DNA of 64,000 bases from Ochrobactrum sp. Marseille-Q0166 (GTDB lineage Bacteria; Pseudomonadota; Alphaproteobacteria; Rhizobiales; Rhizobiaceae), in assembly GCF_014397025.1 (NCBI RefSeq), contig NZ_JACJUO010000002.1:981501-1045500 (forward strand). The letters run 5' to 3'. Numbering within the stretch: the first letter of the stretch is position 1; each line of letters starts with the position of its first letter. The notes below the pieces were generated by a model. The model saw only the letters and a program-made list of their open reading frames with translations. It was not told the origin of the DNA and did no database searches. The position numbers and the translations under genes were made by a program. This document shows, piece after piece, positions 48,386 to 56,808 of this stretch.

Positions 48386-48402
48386 TATTGCGGTATGCAT
48401 TC
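48386..48402 (+). promoter_or_regulatory. Candidate IclR operator upstream of TonB receptor
   Basis: TATTGCGGTATGCATTC lies 85 bp ahead of the receptor start and 160 bp upstream of the iclR start. A neighbouring palindrome, ATTCC-TTATTGC-GGAAT (48399-48415), and GGAA-TTGT-TTCC (48411-48422) strengthen the case for a regulator-binding site. Confidence 0.6.
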
Positions 48403-48470
48403 CTTATTGCGGAATTGTTTCCATGCGGATAACGGAACATGAACTACATACTCATGTTTTGGGGCGACCT

Positions 48471-50558
48471 ATGAATATCCATTTTACCCGTGGCTTCCTC
48501 TATAATGTCAGTGTGCTGACATTGGCCGCAATTTCTGCAACGCCTGCTTTCGCACAAGACGTCCAGAAAACGAACGATTCCAAGGGATTGGTTCTTGATA
48601 CTCTGGTTATCACCGGCGAAAAGGTGGCCCGGGATATTAAAAACACAGCTTCTTCGGTGACGGTGATTACCGCAAATGAGATTTCCAGCCAGAAAACGGG
48701 TGACCCTTCGGTTTCTGACGTAGTGCGCGGTACCCCGAACGTTGTTTACACGGATACGGTGAGCGCGCCTGTCATTCGCGGTCAGGATACGCAGGGCCCA
48801 CACAATGGTCAGAACGTCTTTTGGGGTGGTACCGTTCCGCGCGCTACCATCAATATGGATGGTCACTATCTCAACTATAATGAATATTATTACGGTGGCA
48901 CCTCTGTTTGGGATGTAAAAAACATCGAAGTTTTTCGAGGTCCGCAGACAACATCGCAGGGTGCAAATGCGATCGCCGGAGCGATCATAGTTAATACGAA
49001 TGATCCAACCTTTGAACGCGAAGGTGCATATCAGGTAGAAATTGGGAACTATAATTCCAAGCGCACGTCGATCATGTTGAATAGCCCGGTTTATAAGGAT
49101 GAGCTCGCTGCACGTCTTGCTGTAGATTATTCGGGACGCGACACATTTATTGATTATATTAGCCCAGACTTTCTGACGGAAGGTACGGATCAAGACTTCA
49201 AGGCATTGACTGCGCGTCTTAAGCTCCTTTGGGAGCCAGCGGAAATCCCGGGATTAGTAGCAAAGCTCACTTATTCTCATGCGCGCAGTAATCGTCCAAG
49301 CCAGGAAGCAGCTTCGGGACGTTTTGAGGACCTTGAGCACCTAACGACTTCCATGCCGACTTGGAAGCAGGATACCAATACAGGCATTCTGGATATCAGT
49401 TACGATCTGGATAATGGCTTTAAGTTGTATAATCAGACGCAGTTTTCAGCGTCGGGCGTTCACCGACATACCGGCACGCCGACATACGGTAAGGCTGATA
49501 TCAATCAGAAGAATATTTCTAACGAAGCGCGGGTAACTTACGGCGAGCAAGAAGATACAATCAGCGGCGTCGCTGGCATCTTCTATGCTCACACAAAATC
49601 TGATGAATTGCTCTTGCTTCAAGGCACAACGACTTTTGATGATACCAAGTCAAATCTTGGCCTTTTTGCTGAAACGAGCTACCGCATCAATGATCAGTGG
49701 ACCTTAACCGGTGGTTTGAGGTTCCAACAGGACAGCATTGAGCGTGTCGGTGTTTCCGCGCTAACAACCAAGCCTCTCAATTATGATGAAACATTTTCGG
49801 CAATCTTGCCAAAGATATCATTGGCATATGCGGTTACACCTGAGCTAACCGTCGGCGCGATGGTGAGTAAAGGCTATAATCCAGGCGGTGTTTCTTTAAA
49901 TCTTTCTTCTCGTGATTGGCACTATTTTGATGAAGAAAAGCTCTGGAACTACGAGCTGTTTACGCGTGCTAATCTTCTTGATGACAAGATCATGCTCACG
50001 AGTAATATATTTTACATGGATTTCAAGAATGCGCAGTATAACATTCCCGTTATTCTGCCCGACAACCTCGTTCAGTCCTACACGATCAATGCCGAAAAAG
50101 CTCATGCTTATGGACTTGAGCTTGGGCTCGATTATCAAATATTGGATAATCTATCCATCAAGACCAGCGCAGGTATTCTCAGAACAAAGATCGACGAGAT
50201 ATCAAGCAATTTTAACTATAAGGGCAATGAGTTCGCAAAATCTCCAGGATATATGTTCAGCGTTGGCGCGAGCTGGAATGCGACAGAGAAACTCAACGTG
50301 TCAGGGCAGGTTCGCCATACCGATGGCTATTATTCGGACATAGCGAACACACCGACTTATGTCGTTGATGCCTATACGATTGCCGACGCTCGTGTGAGTT
50401 ATGATTTTCATGAATCCGTTCAACTTTACGGTTTCGTAAAGAATATCTTTGACGAGCGGACGCCAACATATCTGCAGCAAAACCGCGGTATAGGCGGTTT
50501 GGAAGCAAGTATGACGATGCCACGTACATTCGGCATTGGTCTAAAAGGCAGTTTCTGA
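48471..50558 (+). CDS. TonB-dependent outer-membrane receptor
   Basis: This 695-residue receptor begins with a signal peptide (LYNVSVLTLAAISATPAFAQ). The TonB box region is LVLDTLVITGEK, and the plug domain holds VTVITANEISSQKTGDPSVS and VFRGPQTTSQGANAIAGAII. A beta-barrel ends in the classic MTMPRTFGIGLKGSF with a C-terminal Phe. It should import a ferric siderophore or another large chelate for the Fep-like ABC system. ATG 48471 follows GGGG at 48461; ATGs further upstream are less likely. Confidence 0.93.
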   Translation: MNIHFTRGFLYNVSVLTLAAISATPAFAQDVQKTNDSKGLVLDTLVITGEKVARDIKNTASSVTVITANEISSQKTGDPSVSDVVRGTPNVVYTDTVSAPVIRGQDTQGPHNGQNVFWGGTVPRATINMDGHYLNYNEYYYGGTSVWDVKNIEVFRGPQTTSQGANAIAGAIIVNTNDPTFEREGAYQVEIGNYNSKRTSIMLNSPVYKDELAARLAVDYSGRDTFIDYISPDFLTEGTDQDFKALTARLKLLWEPAEIPGLVAKLTYSHARSNRPSQEAASGRFEDLEHLTTSMPTWKQDTNTGILDISYDLDNGFKLYNQTQFSASGVHRHTGTPTYGKADINQKNISNEARVTYGEQEDTISGVAGIFYAHTKSDELLLLQGTTTFDDTKSNLGLFAETSYRINDQWTLTGGLRFQQDSIERVGVSALTTKPLNYDETFSAILPKISLAYAVTPELTVGAMVSKGYNPGGVSLNLSSRDWHYFDEEKLWNYELFTRANLLDDKIMLTSNIFYMDFKNAQYNIPVILPDNLVQSYTINAEKAHAYGLELGLDYQILDNLSIKTSAGILRTKIDEISSNFNYKGNEFAKSPGYMFSVGASWNATEKLNVSGQVRHTDGYYSDIANTPTYVVDAYTIADARVSYDFHESVQLYGFVKNIFDERTPTYLQQNRGIGGLEASMTMPRTFGIGLKGSF

Positions 50559-50580
50559 TTGTCGTCGTAACAGGTTTACC

Positions 50581-50608
50581 AGCCGCGGCCTTCGGGTCCG
50601 CGGCTTTT
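50581..50608 (+). terminator. Terminator after TonB receptor
   Basis: AGCCGCGG pairs with CCGCGGCT, with an inner CC-TTCG-GG closing loop, followed by a TTTT run. It lies between the receptor and the monooxygenase genes, so the latter may have reduced read-through transcription or its own promoter. Confidence 0.8.
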
Positions 50609-50634
50609 GTCTTGAAAAGAAACCGGATTTGAAA

Positions 50635-51945
50635 ATGACCGCGCGCAAAAAGCTTCATATCGGTATGTCACTTGCCCCAACATGGCTGAGCAATGACGGC
50701 TGGAGACACAAGAACAGCGATATTGAAGGTGTATTTGGTGCCGACTTTTATGTTGATATTGCGCGCCGCGCGGAAGCAGCAAAGCTCGACTTTGTGTTTC
50801 GTCCTGACAATCTGTTTCTCAACAGCCATATCATGGAAACCACACCGGGATTTGCCAGTCTGGATTCGACCGTATTGATGGCAGCAATCGCCCGCGAAAC
50901 ATCAAAGATCGGCCTTCTGACCACCGTTTCCACCACCTTCATGCCGCCTTATGCGGTTGCTCGTCAGGTTCTCTCGCTGCATCATTTGAGCAATGGTCGG
51001 GCAGGGTGGAACATCGTTACAGCACTCGACGGCAATGTAAATTTCGGTCTCGACGAGATGCCAACCTCGGACGAACGATATGCGCGCGCGGCAGAGTTCA
51101 CGCAGGTGGTAGAGGCGTTATGGAAGAGTTTTCCGGGCTCTGCTTTGAAGCGCGACCGTGCCACTGGGCATTACACCGACCCATCGCAAATCAAGCCGAT
51201 AGACCACGAAGGTGAGTTCTTCAAAGTCAAAGGGCCGCTGAATATTCCTTCGCTTGAAGAAGTTCCCGTTCCGCTCTTTCAGGCTGGGGCGTCGCCTGCC
51301 GGGCGCAGTTTTGCGGCCTCCGTTGCAAACGGCATTTTCTCGGCAACACCCGATATCGATGCTGCGATCAGTCTGCGTGGCGATTTGCGTTCACGCGCGC
51401 AATCCTATGGCCGTCATGCCGATGATGTGCGCCTGCTTCCGGGCTTGAGTCTTTATCTGGCTTCTACACGCGAGGAAGCAAGGGAGTTGTTCTCCTACAC
51501 GCATGCGCGTGGAGATCGGGGGCGTAAGATCTCCTATATTCGCGAAATGACAGGCCTCGATCTGACTGACTGGCCTGAAGATCGTCTTATCCGACCATCC
51601 GATTTACCACCTCCGCCGGAAAAGACGCGCAGCAAAACCCATGCGGGATTGTTGCAGCGTCTGTTGTTGAAAGAGACACTTCACATTAATGATCTTTTGC
51701 GGCGGCCTGAAGTAATCAGCGCTGCTCATTGGCAGGTTATTGGTACTGTCGATGATGCGGTAGAAGAAATCCAGAAATGGTCTGAGGTCGATGCAATCGA
51801 TGGATTTATTACCGCTCCCGGCGGTTCAACATCGTCCATGCATCTGGCACTTGATGAATTAATGCCACGCTTATCTGAAATTGGCTTGCTGCGTTCTGAA
51901 TATGCAGGCAATACTTTCGCGCAACACTTAGGCCTGACAGATTAA
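50635..51945 (+). CDS. NtaA/SnaA/DszA-type FMN-dependent monooxygenase
   Basis: This 436-residue luciferase-like flavin monooxygenase has the family blocks AEAAKLDFVFRPDNLF near residue 50, LTTVSTTFMPPYAVARQVLS, LSNGRAGWNIVTALDGNVNF and DHEGEFFKVKGPLNIP. NtaA-type enzymes use FMNH2 from a separate reductase and attack chelators (nitrilotriacetate, EDTA), antibiotics or organosulfur compounds. No reductase gene is adjacent. Its position in the siderophore cassette suggests that it processes the imported chelate, but this is inference. ATG 50635 was chosen; a TTG at 50629 is possible. Confidence 0.9.
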   Translation: MTARKKLHIGMSLAPTWLSNDGWRHKNSDIEGVFGADFYVDIARRAEAAKLDFVFRPDNLFLNSHIMETTPGFASLDSTVLMAAIARETSKIGLLTTVSTTFMPPYAVARQVLSLHHLSNGRAGWNIVTALDGNVNFGLDEMPTSDERYARAAEFTQVVEALWKSFPGSALKRDRATGHYTDPSQIKPIDHEGEFFKVKGPLNIPSLEEVPVPLFQAGASPAGRSFAASVANGIFSATPDIDAAISLRGDLRSRAQSYGRHADDVRLLPGLSLYLASTREEARELFSYTHARGDRGRKISYIREMTGLDLTDWPEDRLIRPSDLPPPPEKTRSKTHAGLLQRLLLKETLHINDLLRRPEVISAAHWQVIGTVDDAVEEIQKWSEVDAIDGFITAPGGSTSSMHLALDELMPRLSEIGLLRSEYAGNTFAQHLGLTD

Positions 51946-51952
51946 AGTTTTT

Positions 51953-51982
51953 ATGCGGGCAATCCATGAAAACTGCCCGCAT
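51953..51982. terminator. Terminator between monooxygenase and thuB-like gene
   Basis: ATGCGGGCA pairs with TGCCCGCAT (9 bp) around a 12-nt loop. It lies just after the monooxygenase stop and just after the end of the convergent thuB-like gene, so it may serve both directions. Confidence 0.7.
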
Positions 51983-51990
51983 TTGGCCGA

Positions 51991-53040
51991 TTAACTTCCA
52001 GAGATTGAAGGCAAGATACTGTCTACTTTCATTGCATGATCAAGCATGCGTTGCAGATTGGCTGCGTGACGGAAATCTGGCTGCAGCCCGACATCGCTGG
52101 CGACGGCTCGTGCAAAGCGTTGATAGTTTGTCTCAACTGTTCCGGCATCAATATCGCGCCACGTGGCTGTTTCGACGTCATCACCGATGGAGCCACGCAG
52201 GCTTGAGCCTGTAGGCGTGTGAAGCACTTCCAATGCGCCCTTGTCACCATGGATGCGCAGGCGCAATTCATTGAGATGACCTGTCGCCCAACGGCTTGCA
52301 TGGATGACACCCAGCGCGCCATTGGCATATTCAGCGCTCATAACGAAGCTGTCATTCGCATCCAGCACATATTCACCGATGTGATTATTTTCAGCTTTTT
52401 CGAATGTTTTCAAGTGCGCGGAGGCGCGCTCGATATCGCTACCGATGGCATAAGATGCAAAGTCCAGAATATGGATGCCGATATCACCCAGAACACCGTT
52501 GGAACCATGTTGGGTGGAAAGGCGCCAAAGCCACTTGCTTTCGGTTTTCCAGTCGCCCCATGCTTTTGATACGAGCCAGCTTTGCAGATAGGATGCCTCG
52601 AAGTGGCGTATCTCGCCAATCTCTCCTGCAAGAACCACCTCACGCGCCTTTTGCAACGGGGCGACATTGCGATAGGTCAGATTGACCATGTTGACGATAC
52701 CAGCCTGTTCCGCAGCGTCGGCCATTTCTGCCGCAAGCGCATAGTTTTCCGCCAATGGTTTTTCGCAGAAAACATGTTTGCCAGCATCAATAAGAGCCAG
52801 TGTGGTCGGATGGTGGATGGGGTCAGGTGTCACGTTTGCCGCTGCATCAAACTTGCCCCATGCGATTGCATCTTCAAGTCGGGTGAAGCGATCGTGAATG
52901 GCGTGGTTTTCAGAGAAGCCATCGACGCGTTCAGCCGATACATCGCAGGCTGCAACCAGTTCAACACCATCAATGGCTTTGAAGGCTTCAGCATGGCTTT
53001 TCGCCATGCCGCCCGTTCCGATAATTAGAAGCCTCATCAT
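51991..53040 (-). CDS. thuB: Gfo/Idh/MocA oxidoreductase (ThuB-like)
   Basis: This 349-residue NAD(P)-dependent oxidoreductase has the Rossmann start LLIIGTGGMAKSHAEAFKAI and the EKP motif HVFCEKPLAEN near residue 94. It lies directly after thuA (5 bp) in an SBP-permease-permease-ATPase-ThuA-oxidoreductase series that matches rhizobial thuEFGKAB. ThuA and ThuB are linked to catabolism of trehalose and related disaccharides, reportedly through keto-sugar intermediates. Confidence 0.85.
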   Translation of the reverse strand: MMRLLIIGTGGMAKSHAEAFKAIDGVELVAACDVSAERVDGFSENHAIHDRFTRLEDAIAWGKFDAAANVTPDPIHHPTTLALIDAGKHVFCEKPLAENYALAAEMADAAEQAGIVNMVNLTYRNVAPLQKAREVVLAGEIGEIRHFEASYLQSWLVSKAWGDWKTESKWLWRLSTQHGSNGVLGDIGIHILDFASYAIGSDIERASAHLKTFEKAENNHIGEYVLDANDSFVMSAEYANGALGVIHASRWATGHLNELRLRIHGDKGALEVLHTPTGSSLRGSIGDDVETATWRDIDAGTVETNYQRFARAVASDVGLQPDFRHAANLQRMLDHAMKVDSILPSISGS

Positions 53041-53045
53041 GCACC

Positions 53046-53831
53046 TCAGCGATAACCGGCTTCGCCGGCCTTATGCAGTTTCGGGCTGCGTTCTTCGATT
53101 TGCTCTGGGGCCTTATCAACGGGCACGTTTGGTGCTGTGTGAACTCCCGTCCAGGCAGGCTGTAGGTTATAAGCCCATTTGACAGAATTACGCAGAACGG
53201 TCTGCACATTTGCATCGTGATAGGTTGGATAAGTCTCATGGCCGGGACGGAAATAGAAAATATTGCCAGCGCCACGACGCCAGGTCATGCCCGAGCGGAA
53301 TACTTCGCCGCCCTCAAACCATGAGATAAATACGGTTTCGAGCGGTTCGGGTACTGAGAACTGTTCACCATACATTTCTTCGTTTTCAAGTACGAAGTTC
53401 TCTTCCAAACCTTGAGCAATCGGATGACCGCGATTGACGACCCATACGCGCTCGCGTTCGCCTGCCTCACGCCATTTCAATGCGCACGGCGTTCCCATCA
53501 GGCGTTTGAATATCTTGGAAAAATGTCCTGAATGAAGAACGATGAGACCCATGCCTTCGAAGACCCGCTTTGCAACGCGTTCAACGATTTGGTCATTGAC
53601 GCCACCATGATCCTTATGGCCCCACCAGACAAGCACGTCGGTCTGTGCAAGCCGCTCTTCGCTTAAGCCGTGTTCCGGCTCCTGCAAGGTCGCGGTTGTC
53701 GCCTCAATGTGCGCATCCACGTTGAGGCTTGCTGCGATCGTGTTGTGCATCCCATCCGGATAAATTGAACGGACATCTTCGTTGATTTTCTCGTGAACAT
53801 TTTCACCCCAGACGATAGTGCGAATAAGCAC
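53046..53831 (-). CDS. thuA: ThuA-domain protein
   Basis: This 261-residue trehalose-utilisation-type protein has a class I glutamine-amidotransferase-like fold. Typical ThuA blocks are [37 protein letters not shown] and [20 protein letters not shown]. It precedes thuB by 5 bp and is transcribed with the sugar ABC genes, 68 bp after the ATPase. It is thought to act with ThuB on 3-keto-disaccharides. Confidence 0.9.
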   Translation of the reverse strand: MLIRTIVWGENVHEKINEDVRSIYPDGMHNTIAASLNVDAHIEATTATLQEPEHGLSEERLAQTDVLVWWGHKDHGGVNDQIVERVAKRVFEGMGLIVLHSGHFSKIFKRLMGTPCALKWREAGERERVWVVNRGHPIAQGLEENFVLENEEMYGEQFSVPEPLETVFISWFEGGEVFRSGMTWRRGAGNIFYFRPGHETYPTYHDANVQTVLRNSVKWAYNLQPAWTGVHTAPNVPVDKAPEQIEERSPKLHKAGEAGYR

Positions 53832-53899
53832 GATTATTCTCCTTGTTTTGGCGTTGTCGCCTCTGTCATTGAACTTGGGAGGTCTGCGTCAAATGGCTG

Positions 53900-54904
53900 T
53901 CAATTGAGCGCGCGGCCGGTTTCATCAAAGCGATGAATATTTTCCCCTGCGGGAGAAATGGAGAGTGTCTCGCCAGACTTGCGTGTTGCGACACCGTTTT
54001 CACGGACCACAAGCGGTTCCTCAAGGCCGAGATTGATGTAGATATATGTGTCGGACCCAAGAATTTCGGTATGAATTACCTTTCCTGTCCAACGTCCGCT
54101 TTCATGCGTTACCGTTAGGTGTTCAGGGCGCAGGCCGATGGTGTGTGCATCAAAACCTTGCGCATGTTCGCCTGTCAGGAAGTTCATTTTTGGTGATCCG
54201 ATAAAGCCAGCTACGAACAGCGAATTTGGCTTTTCATAAAGCTCGAGCGGCGTTCCAATCTGCTCCACACGACCATCACGCAAAACACAGATACGGTCAG
54301 CCAGCGTCATAGCCTCCACCTGATCATGGGTGACATAAATCATGGTGGTATTTTCCATGCTGTGATGGAGCTTCGCGATCTCAAGTCGAGTTGCGACGCG
54401 CAAGGCCGCGTCAAGATTGGACAGAGGTTCATCGAACAGAAAGACTTTTGGATCGCGCACAATGGCGCGGCCGATGGCAACACGTTGGCGCTGGCCACCG
54501 GAAAGCTGGCGGGGGAGGCGTTCCAGATAGGGCGTCAATTGCAGCATTTCAGCCGCTGACTGAATACGGTTTTTGCATTCCTGCTTGGTTTTTCCAGCAA
54601 GCTGCATCCCGAAGGCCATGTTTTTATAGACAGTCATATGCGGATAGAGCGCATAGGACTGAAACACCATCGCAATGCAGCGTTTCGAAGGACTGAGACT
54701 GTTCACTACTGATCCGTCAATGGACAGGTCGCCGTCGGTAATCTCTTCAAGTCCGGCAATCAGACGCAGCAGTGTTGACTTGCCACAGCCTGACGGGCCA
54801 ACAAAAACCATGAACTCGCCGGGCCGGATATCCATATCCACGCCCTTGATGACTTCAAAATTTCCGAAAGATTTGCGCACATTGCGCAGTTGAAGTTGAG
54901 CCAT
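53900..54904 (-). CDS. thuK: Sugar ABC transporter ATPase (ThuK/UgpC/MalK type)
   Basis: This 334-residue ATPase has Walker A GPSGCGKSTLLRLI, the signature QLSGGQRQRVAIGRAI, Walker B VFLFDEPLSNLDAALR and a C-terminal TOBE-like regulatory region (THESGRWTGKVIHTEILG). It is 11 bp after the thuG-like permease and energises uptake of a disaccharide. MalK-type ATPases can be shared by several sugar systems. Confidence 0.92.
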   Translation of the reverse strand: MAQLQLRNVRKSFGNFEVIKGVDMDIRPGEFMVFVGPSGCGKSTLLRLIAGLEEITDGDLSIDGSVVNSLSPSKRCIAMVFQSYALYPHMTVYKNMAFGMQLAGKTKQECKNRIQSAAEMLQLTPYLERLPRQLSGGQRQRVAIGRAIVRDPKVFLFDEPLSNLDAALRVATRLEIAKLHHSMENTTMIYVTHDQVEAMTLADRICVLRDGRVEQIGTPLELYEKPNSLFVAGFIGSPKMNFLTGEHAQGFDAHTIGLRPEHLTVTHESGRWTGKVIHTEILGSDTYIYINLGLEEPLVVRENGVATRKSGETLSISPAGENIHRFDETGRALN

Positions 54905-54915
54905 AAGTTAAACTC

Positions 54916-55740
54916 CTAGCCTTTGACGCCACCAGCTGTCAGACCGGAAACGATCCGCCGCTGGAAGATGAGAACGAGGATGACAAGAGGTACGGTGACG
55001 ACGACGGATGCGGCCATGATGTTACCCCACGGAATTTCAAACTGGCTGCTGCCAGATAAAAGTGCGATGGCAACCGGCACCGTGCGCTGCCCTGCGGACG
55101 AGGTGAAGGTCAGCGCAAAGATGAACTCATTCCATGCTGAAATGAAGGCAAGCAGGCCTGTTGTTACCAGTGCAGGCCACATCAGTGGCATGAAAACCCG
55201 TGTAATGATTACCCAAGGTGAGGCACCATCGACGATTGCTGCTTCTTCGATCTCGACTGGCAAGTCACGCATGAAGATGGTCAGCACCCAAACGGTGAAG
55301 GGCAGCGTGAAGATCATGTAAGAAAATATTAGAGCGAGCGGCGTGTTGAATATGCCGAGAAAACGGATCAGCTCGAACAGGCCCGCAAGTACTGCGATTT
55401 GCGGAAACATCGACACTGACAAGATTGTAAGTAGCAACAGCCCACGTCCTCTGAAATTCACACGCGCCAGCGCATAGGCGGCGGTAACGGCAAGCAATAA
55501 TGAAATCGCTACCACGACGGTCGCTACAAGAAGTGAGTTTCCAAGGCTTTCAATAAAGCTGCCATGGGTCAGAACGCCGGTATAATTGGCGATTGAAAAA
55601 TTTTCGGGCCAGAAGTCGATCTGAAACAGGGCGGTCCCGGATTTGAAGCTCGTAATTATCGCGTAATAGAACGGAAAGACTGCAATCAGCATGATGAAGG
55701 CAACGAGCAGATAGAAGCTGAAGGTTTTCGCATGTTGCAT
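54916..55740 (-). CDS. thuG: Sugar ABC permease (ThuG/MalG type)
   Basis: This 274-residue membrane protein has about six helices and the EAA loop AAIVDGASPWVIITRVFMPL near residue 190, contacting the ATPase. It begins 4 bp after its partner permease (thuF-like) ends and forms the sugar channel with it. Confidence 0.9.
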   Translation of the reverse strand: MQHAKTFSFYLLVAFIMLIAVFPFYYAIITSFKSGTALFQIDFWPENFSIANYTGVLTHGSFIESLGNSLLVATVVVAISLLLAVTAAYALARVNFRGRGLLLLTILSVSMFPQIAVLAGLFELIRFLGIFNTPLALIFSYMIFTLPFTVWVLTIFMRDLPVEIEEAAIVDGASPWVIITRVFMPLMWPALVTTGLLAFISAWNEFIFALTFTSSAGQRTVPVAIALLSGSSQFEIPWGNIMAASVVVTVPLVILVLIFQRRIVSGLTAGGVKG

Positions 55741-55744
55741 AATG

Positions 55745-56725
55745 CTACTCTCCCTTGCCGCTGAGGTTTACACGCCCAAAAAACATGTAGAGGACAGTGA
55801 TGGCTGCAATGATGAGAAACAGCACCGTTGATGCCGTGGCCCCATAAGCGAATTTGTCGAAATCAAAGAGATTTTCGCGCGCAAAAACCGACATGGTTTT
55901 TGTCTGGGCATTGTTTGGTGTCAGTACGTAAATCAGGTCAAAGATGCGCAACGCATCCAGCATACGGAAGATAACGGCGACCATCAGGGCAGGGCGTATC
56001 AGCGGAAGTGTCACGCGCGTGAAAACTTTGATCGGGTGAACGCCATCGATTTTAGCGGCTTCGTAAATGTCAGATGGCACCATTTGCAAACCGGCAAGGA
56101 TCAGCAGCGCCATAAAAGGCGTCGTCTTCCAGACATCGACAATCAGAACCGCAATCATGGCCGTGTCCGGATTGGCGGTCCAGGCGATTTTCTGGCTGAT
56201 AATGCCGAGATTGAGCAGAATATGATTTAAAATGCCGAACTGGTCGTTGAACATCCAACCCCACATTTTGGCCGACACAATGGTCGGGATGGCCCATGGT
56301 ATGAGGATTGCGGCACGCACCAGTCCGCGGCCTCGAAATTGCGCATTCAACACCAAAGCCACGATCAAGCCGAACAGTGTTTCAAGGCTGACCGAGAAAA
56401 TTGTGAATCGGATGGTGTTCCATACGGCATCCCACCAGGCCGGGTCCGCTAGAAGCCCGCGATAAACTGTCTTGCCGCTCTTGAGGGTTATCCATGTCAG
56501 ATAATTCTTGAAGCCGACAAATTCGGCAGTCGCTAGACTGGTCAACGATGCATTGGTGAAGCTGAAATAGATGGTACGGAGCAGCGGCCATCCAGCAACG
56601 AGCGCCAAAACAAGAAGTGTCGGTGCAAGAAACAACCACGCAGACTGAATACGCTGCTTGTGGAGGTCCGAGTGGCGTCGGGTTCCCGATGCCGCTCTTG
56701 ATGCATCAAGAGAGGTCTCCGTCAT
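55745..56725 (-). CDS. thuF: Sugar ABC permease (ThuF/MalF type)
   Basis: This 326-residue permease has the EAA loop YEAAKIDGVHPIKVFTRVTL near residue 225 and about six helices. The N terminus is a short polar extension before LFLAPTLLVLALVAGWPLLR. It lies 83 bp after the binding-protein gene and 4 bp before thuG. Confidence 0.9.
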   Translation of the reverse strand: MTETSLDASRAASGTRRHSDLHKQRIQSAWLFLAPTLLVLALVAGWPLLRTIYFSFTNASLTSLATAEFVGFKNYLTWITLKSGKTVYRGLLADPAWWDAVWNTIRFTIFSVSLETLFGLIVALVLNAQFRGRGLVRAAILIPWAIPTIVSAKMWGWMFNDQFGILNHILLNLGIISQKIAWTANPDTAMIAVLIVDVWKTTPFMALLILAGLQMVPSDIYEAAKIDGVHPIKVFTRVTLPLIRPALMVAVIFRMLDALRIFDLIYVLTPNNAQTKTMSVFARENLFDFDKFAYGATASTVLFLIIAAITVLYMFFGRVNLSGKGE

Positions 56726-56808
56726 GATTTTCCTTTAAAAAATCTTGCGCTTGAAAATATGCGTTCGGATTGCTTGGGTCGATAATCCGAACGCCGCTTG
56801 AACAGTCC

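Noticed and set aside
48444..49193. Minus-strand 249-residue frame
   Set aside because: It is antisense to the TonB receptor gene and carries no recognisable domain.
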